A stretch of 35,472 nucleotides of DNA, from the NCBI GenBank assembly GCA_013204645.1, contig JABMSE010000053.1, positions 1 through 35,472 of the forward strand, in the 5' to 3' direction. Within the stretch, counting starts at the first letter, position 1. Every line of letters starts with the position of its first letter. This DNA is from Candidatus Saganbacteria bacterium (GTDB lineage: Bacteria; Margulisbacteria; WOR-1; O2-12-FULL-45-9). Both the position numbers and the translations under genes were made by a program. Shown here in pieces: positions 1-7,179 of the stretch. The notes under the pieces are model-generated. The model made no database searches and was not told the origin of the DNA. It worked only from the letters and a program-made list of their open reading frames with translations.

Positions 1-348
1 AGCTCTACCGCCACCAACCTCTGTGCTGGGGCTGGGATTAACCTGCGAGGTTTCCAGCTTGATCTGGCCTATCGCCAGGACGCAACCCTATCTAATAATT
101 CAAACTTTTATCTTTCTCTTTCCTATGCTCCCTATATTGAAAACGCAGTTGCCGAAGTTCCACAAGAACCAGAAACCAATTCAGCTGTTGAATCCCAAAA
201 GGTCCAACCTAAGCCAGAAAAGCCAGTTAAGGAATATCAAAACATTTCAGATTACGAGAAATCTGTCTTAGGCACCACCAGCGAAGATAAAAACCAAGAC
301 AATCCCAGCAAGAGTTTTGACTACTACGATACCATCAGCCGCAAATAG
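1..348 (+). CDS. C-terminal part of an outer-membrane beta-barrel-like protein (5' end outside window)
   Basis: Frame 1 is open from the first base to TAG at 346-348, giving 115 residues without a start, so the gene begins upstream. The first 45 or so residues alternate polar and hydrophobic residues with aromatics (INLRGFQLDLAYRQD, then NFYLSLSYAPY), the pattern of paired amphipathic transmembrane beta-strands. The remaining 70 residues are a hydrophilic, Pro/Glu/Lys-rich tail ending FDYYDTISRK. A barrel followed by a charged tail would fit an outer-membrane or surface protein. The family cannot be named from this fragment, and another beta-rich secreted protein is possible. The gene is followed by a long hairpin repeat and then by the promoter of the lipoprotein gene. 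Confidence 0.6.
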   Translation, partial: SSTATNLCAGAGINLRGFQLDLAYRQDATLSNNSNFYLSLSYAPYIENAVAEVPQEPETNSAVESQKVQPKPEKPVKEYQNISDYEKSVLGTTSEDKNQDNPSKSFDYYDTISRK

Positions 349-398
349 GGACAGCTACCTTTTATTGTAATCCTTAGCCAGACTCACCCTTTTTGCAT

Positions 399-554
399 GT
401 ATTCAGTTTTTCAAAAAAGATGAGAACTTATTGTTTTTTCGCAGCGAGGACTGTTTGAGCCCGAGCGACGAACAAAGTGAGGAGCGAAGGGCGAGTTCCG
501 CAGCGAGAAGAAAACAATAAATTCTCATATTTTTCCCTTTTGAAAACTGAATAC
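399..554. repeat. 156-bp imperfect inverted repeat with GCAGCGAG-bounded loop
   Basis: Outer arms GTATTCAGTTTTTCAAAA (399-416) and TTTTGAAAACTGAATAC (538-554) pair with one extra T. Inner arms around 419-438 (GAGAACTTATTGTTTTTT) and 505-526 (AAAACAATAAATTCTCAT) also pair, with a few mismatches. The GC-rich loop starts and ends with GCAGCGAG (441-448 and 500-507) and contains several GAGCGA-type words. A smaller element of the same design lies at 3835-3901. This fills most of the spacer 349-640; no convincing gene was seen in it. It could act as a transcription barrier behind the first gene, or be a mobile repeat. Confidence 0.7.
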
Positions 555-569
555 TTACCCCTTTTTACC

Positions 570-598
570 TTGAACCCCCCCCCATTTTGTGCTATAAT
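570..598 (+). promoter_or_regulatory. Sigma-70-type promoter with a C9 tract in the spacer, for the lipoprotein-glmS unit
   Basis: TTGAAC (570-575), a 17-nt spacer and TATAAT (593-598), with a TGC extended -10 just before it. Transcription should start near 605. That gives a leader of about 36 nt carrying an AGGAG Shine-Dalgarno before ATG 641. Nine consecutive C residues (575-583) run from the last base of the -35 box into the spacer. Confidence 0.75.
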
Positions 599-640
599 AT
601 TTCTTTGTTTAATCACTAAAACTCTTTAAAAGGAGCCCCC

Positions 641-1975
641 ATGAAAATTAGAATAGTTTTACCTGCATTGTTGATTGTGTCATTATTAATTGTCTCATTG
701 GTTCCCGGATGTGCCAGCAAAAAGACAGACGAAAACGTAGTCGAAATGTGGGTTATGCCCAACTCAGTGGAGCCCATCTCTGATCTGGAAGCAGTGCTCA
801 AACCCTTTGAAGAAGAAACTGGAATAAAAGTGAAGATTACCTCTGTTGACTGGGGAGCTGCCTGGTCAAAGATCACTACCGCTGCAACCTCTGGCGATGT
901 GCCTGATTTGGTTCAGCTAGGTTCAACCTGGGTGTCAGCTATAACCGGCATGGGAGCCCTGGAGGTCCTATCAGCTGAAGCTATTGTCGCCTTGGGAGGG
1001 AAAGAAACCTTTGTCCCAGTTTCCTGGAAAACAACTGAGATCGAGGGATCGGGCCAAACCACCGCCATTCCTTGGATTGTAGATGCTCGGGCGCTGTACT
1101 TTCGGACCGATGCCTTGCGAAAAGCCGGGGTACAAAAGCAAGACCTTAGCAACTGGAAATCTTTCAAGGGTTCGGTTAAAACTCTATACGATGCCGACCT
1201 AATGATTGATGAAAAAACAATTGCACCCCTTGGAGTCTCAGGAAAAAATGACTGGAATGTTATTCATTCCCTGGCTCCCTGGATTTGGATGGCCGGCGGA
1301 GATTTCCTCTCTCCTGACCGCAAAACCTGCACACTAGACAGCCCTGAGGTTTTTGATGGCGTTTCCTATTACATCAGCCTAGTCACAGATGGTTATGTCC
1401 CAATTGAATACCTAGAATTAAACACTGCCCAGGTGAGCGGTAACTTTAATGATGGGGCCTGTGCCATGTATTTTGATGGTCCTTATGAAGTTAAAACCCT
1501 AACTCGCCCAGCCGCAGAAGGCGGAGCCCTAGGCTCCCTTACTTCCCGAAACTTTGCTGTAACCGGATATCCAAAAGGACCCAAGGGCCTTTTCACCTTT
1601 GTAGGTGGATCAACCTTGGCAATTTTTAAAGGGAGCAAGAATAAGGCCGGAGCTTTTGAAGTCATAAAATACCTGACATCCAAGCCAGCACAGGTTGAGT
1701 ATGCTAAGGTTTCAGGCTTTCTCCCTGCCCGGGCAGATGCTTTTGATGATCCCTACTTTGCAAATGATCCCAACCGTAAGGTGTTCAAAGAAGCCATATA
1801 TTACGGCAGAACCTATCCGCCCGTCCCTTCCTGGGGATTGCTTGAGCCACTTTTGACTCGTCGCTTTGGTATTATGTGGGATTACGTAACCTCCGGCGCA
1901 GACTACAATCCTGACGAGATCAAAAAACAGCTCGCGCTCGCTAAAAAAGAAGTTGAGTCCATTTTAAACCAATAA
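641..1975 (+). CDS. ABC transporter substrate-binding lipoprotein (sugar-binding, family 1 type)
   Basis: 444 residues. The N-terminus has a basic start, a hydrophobic core and a lipobox ending VPGC, with the lipidated Cys at residue 24, so the protein should be a membrane-anchored lipoprotein. The mature part follows the extracellular solute-binding family 1 pattern: an early 'LKPFEEETGIKVKI' segment, 'GDVPDLVQLGSTW', 'AMYFDGPYEV' and a C-terminal 'KYLTSKPAQVEYAKVSGFLPARADAF' block typical of carbohydrate binders. The length is normal for the family. No permease or ATPase genes are nearby, so the transporter must be completed elsewhere. glmS starts 3 nt after the stop, implying co-transcription. 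The sugar is unknown; the downstream phosphorylases and GH42 suggest oligosaccharides. A C9 tract in the promoter may tune expression. Confidence 0.85.
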   Translation: MKIRIVLPALLIVSLLIVSLVPGCASKKTDENVVEMWVMPNSVEPISDLEAVLKPFEEETGIKVKITSVDWGAAWSKITTAATSGDVPDLVQLGSTWVSAITGMGALEVLSAEAIVALGGKETFVPVSWKTTEIEGSGQTTAIPWIVDARALYFRTDALRKAGVQKQDLSNWKSFKGSVKTLYDADLMIDEKTIAPLGVSGKNDWNVIHSLAPWIWMAGGDFLSPDRKTCTLDSPEVFDGVSYYISLVTDGYVPIEYLELNTAQVSGNFNDGACAMYFDGPYEVKTLTRPAAEGGALGSLTSRNFAVTGYPKGPKGLFTFVGGSTLAIFKGSKNKAGAFEVIKYLTSKPAQVEYAKVSGFLPARADAFDDPYFANDPNRKVFKEAIYYGRTYPPVPSWGLLEPLLTRRFGIMWDYVTSGADYNPDEIKKQLALAKKEVESILNQ

Positions 1976-1978
1976 ACT

Positions 1979-3808
1979 ATGTGTGGCATATTCGGATATA
2001 TAGGTGATAAAGAATCAATCCCCTTTGTAATCGAGGGCTTAAAAAAACTCGAATACCGAGGCTATGATTCAGCCGGTATTGCAACCCTAAACAAAGGCAA
2101 TCTCTTTGTTTCAAAGTGTCTCGGAAAAATTGTCAGCCTTGAAGAGCTGCTTTCGCAAAAACCCATCAATGGCACAATTGGCATTGGCCATACCCGCTGG
2201 GCCACCCATGGCCGACCTTCACACTTAAATTCCCATCCCCACCAGGATTGCCAGGGAAAAATAGTTGTCGTCCATAACGGGATTATTGAAAATTATCTTG
2301 AACTGCGTCGCGAACTAGCAGAGGCCGGCCATAAATTTACCTCGGCCACGGATACCGAAGTTCTTGCCCATTTAATAGAGGAACACTTAGACGGCAATCT
2401 ATTAATTGCTGTCCGAAAGGCATTACATAAAGTAAGAGGATCCTATGCCTTAGCGGTAATATCTGAGCATGACCCCGAAAAAATCATTGTGGCACGACAT
2501 GGCAGTCCCTTGATTATTGGTTTCGGAGAAAAAGAATGCTTTATTTCTTCAGATATCCCAGCCATGTTAAAGTACACGGGAAAAATCATTAAACTTGAAA
2601 ACGGAGAAATCGCAGAAGTCGGCAAAAATGAACTCAAGCTCTTTAATCTGTTAGGCGAAAAAGTCGAGAGGGAAACCGAACTAGTTTCCTGGGATCCCGA
2701 ATCTGCCGAAAAGGGCGGCTATTCCCATTTCATGCTCAAGGAAATCCATGAGCAACCCAATGCCCTACGCAAAACAATTGAAGGCCGGGTTGAGGCAGAA
2801 AGCAATCTTATTCACTTTGACGAGCTCAACTTATCTGACGAAGAAATTAGAAAAATAAACCGGGTGGTCTTCACAGCCTGTGGAACTTCCTGGCATGCGG
2901 GTCTAATTGGTGAATATCTTTTTGAGCAGTTTGCCAAGCTGCCAGCTGAAGTTGAATACGCCGCGGAATTCCGTTATCGCCATCCAATTATTGACGAGAA
3001 CACCCTGGTAATTGCCATTACCCAATCCGGAGAAACAGCGGACACCTTGGGAGCCGTCTGGGAAGCTAAGGCCCAGAATGCCAAGGTTATTTCTATCTGC
3101 AATGTAATGGGTTCTTCAATTGCACGAGAATCCCACGGGGTGGTTTATACTAACGCTGGACCGGAAATTGGAGTGGCTTCGACCAAGGCCTTTACTACCC
3201 AGCTTACAGTAATCTATCTCTTGGCCATTATCTTTGGAAAAAGAAGAGGAACCATAAGCAATAGCGAGGCTACTAAATTAATCAATGAGCTCATAGAAAT
3301 ACCTCAAAAAATTGAGCAAACCCTTTATCAGGAAGAAGAAATAAAAAGAATTGCCAATAAATTCCACCGTGCAACTAATGCCCTTTATCTGGGCCGCGGC
3401 AAAGGTTTTCCTATTGCCCTGGAAGGTGCCCTAAAGCTTAAAGAAGTTTCCTATATCCACGCCGAAGGTTACCCGGCAGCTGAGATGAAGCATGGACCAA
3501 TTGCTTTAATTGACCAAAATATGCCGGTGGTGGTGTTGGCCCTAGCTGGCCGGCGCTACGATAAAATCATGGGCAATATCGAAGAGGTCAAAGCACGGGG
3601 TGGAATTGTAATCGCCGTTGCCTGCGAAGGTGACCAAATAATCGCCGAAAAAGCCGATGAAGTAATTTTCATCCCCAAAACCTCGGAGTCCCTTTCCCCC
3701 ATCCTGGCCGCTGTACCTTTGCAGCTGCTAGCTTACCACATTGCCGTCAAACGCGGCTGCCATGTGGACCAACCTCGCAACTTAGCTAAGAGTGTTACTG
3801 TAGAATAA
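1979..3808 (+). CDS. glmS: Glutamine--fructose-6-phosphate aminotransferase (isomerizing)
   Basis: 609 residues, full length for GlmS. It converts fructose-6-P and glutamine to glucosamine-6-P, the first committed step to UDP-GlcNAc for peptidoglycan and other envelope polymers. The N-terminal class II glutaminase domain begins MCGIFGYIG, with Cys2 becoming the N-terminal nucleophile after Met removal, followed by EYRGYDSAGIA and GHTRWATHG. Two SIS domains follow (FTACGTSWHAG; YLGRGKGFPIALEGALKLKE), and the end is the conserved DQPRNLAKSVTVE. The start lies 3 nt behind the lipoprotein stop and no strong Shine-Dalgarno is visible, so translation is probably coupled. No glmS ribozyme can be fitted in the gap. 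glmM and a partial glmU occur farther along in the window. Confidence 0.97.
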   Translation: MCGIFGYIGDKESIPFVIEGLKKLEYRGYDSAGIATLNKGNLFVSKCLGKIVSLEELLSQKPINGTIGIGHTRWATHGRPSHLNSHPHQDCQGKIVVVHNGIIENYLELRRELAEAGHKFTSATDTEVLAHLIEEHLDGNLLIAVRKALHKVRGSYALAVISEHDPEKIIVARHGSPLIIGFGEKECFISSDIPAMLKYTGKIIKLENGEIAEVGKNELKLFNLLGEKVERETELVSWDPESAEKGGYSHFMLKEIHEQPNALRKTIEGRVEAESNLIHFDELNLSDEEIRKINRVVFTACGTSWHAGLIGEYLFEQFAKLPAEVEYAAEFRYRHPIIDENTLVIAITQSGETADTLGAVWEAKAQNAKVISICNVMGSSIARESHGVVYTNAGPEIGVASTKAFTTQLTVIYLLAIIFGKRRGTISNSEATKLINELIEIPQKIEQTLYQEEEIKRIANKFHRATNALYLGRGKGFPIALEGALKLKEVSYIHAEGYPAAEMKHGPIALIDQNMPVVVLALAGRRYDKIMGNIEEVKARGGIVIAVACEGDQIIAEKADEVIFIPKTSESLSPILAAVPLQLLAYHIAVKRGCHVDQPRNLAKSVTVE

Positions 3809-3834
3809 ACGAGGCCCGTACAAGCCATCCTAGA

Positions 3835-3901
3835 AAGCGGAAGAATTTATTTTTTTTGCAGCGAGTTTGACGAGCGAGAAAAATATCAAATTCTTCCGCT
3901 T
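3835..3901. repeat. 67-bp inverted repeat with a GCAGCGAG loop behind glmS
   Basis: Perfect 14-nt arms, AAGCGGAAGAATTT (3835-3848) and AAATTCTTCCGCTT (3888-3901). Inside them a T-run and an A-run add further pairing, and the loop reads GCAGCGAGTTTGACGAGCGAG in two overlapping words. The design matches the 399-554 element although the arms differ completely. Its place directly behind glmS would suit a terminator, but the T-run lies inside the stem rather than after it. Confidence 0.75.
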
Positions 3902-3932
3902 ATCCAATAGACATCTAATCCCCCAGAGATAA

Positions 3933-3961
3933 TTGACTTAGCGTCTAAAAAATGGTATATT
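3933..3961 (+). promoter_or_regulatory. Promoter placing the start site at the start codon (leaderless)
   Basis: TTGACT (3933-3938), a 17-nt spacer and TATATT (3956-3961), with TGG before the -10. The ATG at 3968 is only 6 nt after the -10, so the transcript should start at or next to the start codon. No Shine-Dalgarno is present before 3968. Confidence 0.75.
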
Positions 3962-3967
3962 TTACCC

Positions 3968-6900
3968 ATGAATGAGCCAAAATATCGCATTGGAAAGAAC
4001 GGCGAATTCGTCATAGAAAACTATAATCTGGCGCCAACCTTTGCCAGTTTTTTCCCAGGGATAGCCGGCATTTACGGCTGCCCAATGTGGGTTTTTTATG
4101 CCAACCGCGGCCAGTGCATTACCTCCGCCGGCATCCAAGACAAGGACGGCTCGATCATTGAATTCCAACCGGCTAACAAGGCCTTTCGCTCGGTTTCCCT
4201 AAGTGGCTTTCGGACTTTCTTGAAAATTAACGGTAAATTCTATGAGCCGTTTAAAAACAGCCCGGGAGCCAAAAACCAGATGCGAATCTCGCCTCATAGC
4301 CTAACCATCAAAGAAGAAAATAGCAAAACAAAATTAAGGGTTGAAGTTACTTATTTCACCATTGCTAACGACTCCTTCCCGGCCCTAGCTCGCAAAGTCA
4401 AAATTACCAATTTATCAAACAAAAAAAGAGAAATTGAACTAATCGATGGTCTCCCAATCATTATTCCTTATGGTTTTACCTATGATCTGCTAAAGAAAAT
4501 AAGCCAAACCACCGCTGCCTGGTGTATGGTAGGAAGACTCAAAAACGATACTCCCTATTTTAGATTGAAAGTGGCACCGGCTGATATTTGCGAAACCGAA
4601 GTGCTGGAAAAGGGGCATTTTTTCATCTCTTTTTCTAGTCAAGGCGATATCAACTATGTCATAGAGCCCACGCTGGTTTTTGGAGAGGATTCAAGCCTGG
4701 CCAGTCCAGACAACTTCATACAAAGCAAAAACTTCTATGTCCCAAAACAACAACTAAGCCAAGGTTTTATTCCCTGCGCTTTTGCCCACAAAAAGTTTAA
4801 ACTGGGGCCAGCTAATGATTTCAAACTTTTTTCCTTAATTGGCCAGGCCGAAAGCGTTTCCCATTTAAGCAAAATAAGACAAACTGTTTCAAAACCTAAT
4901 TATTTCGAAAACAAGCGCCAAGAGAACCAGAAATTAATTAACGGCATTGGTTGCAACATGAAAACCGAAAGCCAGGAGAATAAATTAGACCTTTATTGCG
5001 AACAAACTTTCCTGGACAATATCATGCGGGGGGGGGTGTCCACAAAAATTGACCACAAAAATCTTTATCTCTTCTACCGCAAACATGGGGACATGGAAAG
5101 AGATTACAATAATTTCAATTTAATGCCCACTTATTTTTCACAAGGCAATGGCAATTATCGGGATATTAACCAAAATCGAAGAAACGACCTCTTTTTCGCT
5201 CCCGAAGTAGGAAAAGACAATATTGTCCGTTTCATGAACCTTATTCAACTCGACGGGTTTAATCCCTTGGTGGTTTTGGGCAGTTCTTTTTGCGTAAAAG
5301 ACAAAAATAGCGCTGCCAGTATTATCAAGAAACACATTAAGAATCCTTTGCCCAATTTAGTCGGCAAAATCTGCCAGGTTTTTGTTTTGGGTGAACTGCT
5401 TAAAACATTGGATTGTTCCGGGACATCTTTTACAACTTCACAAGAAGCTTTCGTCGCCGACCTAGTTAACGGGGCCCAAATAGAAGAAAGCGCTCAACAT
5501 GGGGAGGGCTATTGGGTTGACCACTTTTTCTACAACATTGATCTCTTGGAAAGCTTTGAGTGTATCTATCCAGAGCAAATTCAAGCTTTGTTATTTAAAG
5601 ACAAGATTTTAACTTTTTTTGATAACGACCATGTTGTCCATCCTCGAGCAAAAAAATACTTTCTAGATGACGGAAAAGTTAGACAATATAAAAGTGTCGA
5701 GCAGGATTTGGAAAAAAGCGCCCTGATTAACAACCGCTCCCAAAACAAAAACCTGGTCCGAACCCAACAGGGACAAGGGGAGATTTATTATACGACCCTT
5801 ATTGCCAAGCTTCTCTCTTTAGTGGCCAATAAGGCAGCTTCTTTTGATCCTTTTGGGATCGGCATTGAAATGGAAGCTGGCAAACCCGGCTGGTATGACG
5901 CTCTAAATGGTCTTCCGGCCTTATTTGGTTCCTCTCTTCCGGAAACCTTCGAGCTTAAACGGCTCTGTGGCTATATTTTAGGACATCTTTCTTCAGATAC
6001 CAATGTCGCACTGCCTATTGAAATAAAGGGGTTTATTGAAACAATCAATCAATGTCTGACAGACCTAGCAGATCCCTTTTCCTATTGGGATAAAAGCTAT
6101 GCCGTAAAAGAAAATTATCGGAGCCAAACCAAACTAGGGATCAAGGGATCAGAAGATATCCTCGACAGTCGATTTGTAGTGCAATTCCTAAAAAATGTCA
6201 TAAAAAAATGCGACCGGGGAACCCAAAAATGCCTTAAAAAATATAATAATTATTGTACTTATTTTATCAACCAAGCAGTTGAGCATGAGGGAAAGAATGG
6301 GGGAATAAAAATCAAGAAATTCAAACAAACAACCCTCCCTCTCTTTCTGGAGGGTTTTGTCCATGCCTTAAAAGTTGACGGTAACAAGAATATTTATAAA
6401 TTGGTAAAAAAGAGCCCACTCTATGACAAAAAACTAAAAATGTACAAGGTGAACGCCTCGCTAAAAGACGCTCCAATTGAAATAGGCCGCGCCAAAATCT
6501 TCACCCCCGGCTGGCTGGAAAACGAGTCCATCTGGCTGCACATGCAATACAAATATATGTTAGAAATCCTGAAAAATGGGTTGCACAAAGAATTCTTTGC
6601 GGATTTTAAAAATGTATTTGTGCCTTTTATGGATCCAAAAAAATATAAGAGGAGTCCGCTGGAAAACTCTTCTTTTATTGTTAGCAGTGCTAACCCCAAT
6701 GCTAAAAATCACGGCCGCGGTTTTGTAGCGCGGCTTTCCGGGGCTACCGCCGAATTTATTGATATCTGGCTCTATATGATGACCGGGAAATACATCTTCT
6801 CCCTCGATAAAAAGGGCAAACTTATATTTAAGCTTTCTCCCATCCTTCCTGCCTGGTTATTCAAAAATGGCAAACTAAGCTTTAATCTATTTGGCTCAAT

Positions 6901-7099
6901 TAATGTTACCTACCTAAACCCAACGAAAAAAAATACTTATGCTAAAGGGGTTAAGCCTATATCTTACAAGTTAACCTTAGAAGATGGCAAAGAAGTTAAA
7001 ATTGACCAATCAGATATTTTGGAACCTTATTCAAAGGCTATACGGGAAAGAAAAGTAAAGAAAATTGTCGTAACGCTTGATTTGGAAGCCGGAGACTAA
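3968..7099 (+). CDS. Large glycoside phosphorylase-like protein (GH94/GH149/GH161-type)
   Basis: 1043 residues, no signal peptide, so cytoplasmic. The N-terminal beta-rich part carries 'NLAPTFASFFPGIAGIYGCPMW' and 'VFYANRGQCITSAGIQDKDG', which recalls proteins annotated as cellobiose phosphorylase-like. An (alpha/alpha)6-type region follows, with 'LDNIMRGG' near residue 350 and 'GKPGWYDALNGLPALFGSS' near residue 640. The Asp near 643 sits where the general acid of clan GH-Q enzymes is expected. It is longer than ordinary GH94 enzymes (about 800 aa), closer to GH149 and GH161 beta-1,3-glucan phosphorylases. Family assignment from memory is uncertain, and a hydrolase of the same fold is possible. 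ATG 3968 is chosen because the promoter ends 6 nt before it. A G9 tract (5028-5036) lies in the RGG motif. The stop codon sits in the loop of a downstream hairpin. Confidence 0.7.
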   Translation: MNEPKYRIGKNGEFVIENYNLAPTFASFFPGIAGIYGCPMWVFYANRGQCITSAGIQDKDGSIIEFQPANKAFRSVSLSGFRTFLKINGKFYEPFKNSPGAKNQMRISPHSLTIKEENSKTKLRVEVTYFTIANDSFPALARKVKITNLSNKKREIELIDGLPIIIPYGFTYDLLKKISQTTAAWCMVGRLKNDTPYFRLKVAPADICETEVLEKGHFFISFSSQGDINYVIEPTLVFGEDSSLASPDNFIQSKNFYVPKQQLSQGFIPCAFAHKKFKLGPANDFKLFSLIGQAESVSHLSKIRQTVSKPNYFENKRQENQKLINGIGCNMKTESQENKLDLYCEQTFLDNIMRGGVSTKIDHKNLYLFYRKHGDMERDYNNFNLMPTYFSQGNGNYRDINQNRRNDLFFAPEVGKDNIVRFMNLIQLDGFNPLVVLGSSFCVKDKNSAASIIKKHIKNPLPNLVGKICQVFVLGELLKTLDCSGTSFTTSQEAFVADLVNGAQIEESAQHGEGYWVDHFFYNIDLLESFECIYPEQIQALLFKDKILTFFDNDHVVHPRAKKYFLDDGKVRQYKSVEQDLEKSALINNRSQNKNLVRTQQGQGEIYYTTLIAKLLSLVANKAASFDPFGIGIEMEAGKPGWYDALNGLPALFGSSLPETFELKRLCGYILGHLSSDTNVALPIEIKGFIETINQCLTDLADPFSYWDKSYAVKENYRSQTKLGIKGSEDILDSRFVVQFLKNVIKKCDRGTQKCLKKYNNYCTYFINQAVEHEGKNGGIKIKKFKQTTLPLFLEGFVHALKVDGNKNIYKLVKKSPLYDKKLKMYKVNASLKDAPIEIGRAKIFTPGWLENESIWLHMQYKYMLEILKNGLHKEFFADFKNVFVPFMDPKKYKRSPLENSSFIVSSANPNAKNHGRGFVARLSGATAEFIDIWLYMMTGKYIFSLDKKGKLIFKLSPILPAWLFKNGKLSFNLFGSINVTYLNPTKKNTYAKGVKPISYKLTLEDGKEVKIDQSDILEPYSKAIRERKVKKIVVTLDLEAGD

Positions 7100-7163
7100 A
7101 CGTCTCGGCTTCCAAATCATATGGAAACCGCGACGTTTAGTCGCCGGTTTCTACCGGTTTCTA
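7079..7163 (+). promoter_or_regulatory. Two-hairpin element with complementary loops (copy A), before GH42
   Basis: Hairpin 1 (7079-7118): 12-nt arms GATTTGGAAGCC / GGCTTCCAAATC, an inner GAGAC/GTCTC stem and loop TAAAC; one G (7091) is bulged on the 5' side. Hairpin 2 (7124-7151): arms GAAACC / GGTTTC, an inner GCGAC/GTCGC stem and loop GTTTA; one C (7145) is bulged on the 3' side. The two loops are exact complements. The preceding gene's TAA (7097-7099) lies in loop 1. The 3' arm of hairpin 2 is in a perfect 10-nt tandem duplication, CCGGTTTCTA (7144-7153 and 7154-7163), just ahead of the GGGGAGG ribosome binding site of GH42. There is no U-tract, so a classic terminator is unlikely. Confidence 0.75.
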
Positions 7164-7179
7164 TGGGGAGGTTAATTTT

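Noticed and set aside
23..271. Open frame of 82 aa overlapping the first partial gene
   Set aside because: Frame 1 over the same bases continues from the window edge with barrel-like strand patterns and ends in a proper stop; the other frame is Pro/Lys-rich noise.
428..616. Open frame on the minus strand, 62 aa
   Set aside because: It runs through the long inverted repeat and the lipoprotein promoter, and has no domain or ribosome site.
1976..1978. glmS ribozyme
   Set aside because: The gap before glmS is 3 nt and the upstream bases are coding sequence of the lipoprotein gene; no room for the ribozyme fold.
7079..7118. Rho-independent terminator behind the phosphorylase-like gene
   Set aside because: The stem is strong but no T-run follows, and the second hairpin with a complementary loop indicates a compound element.
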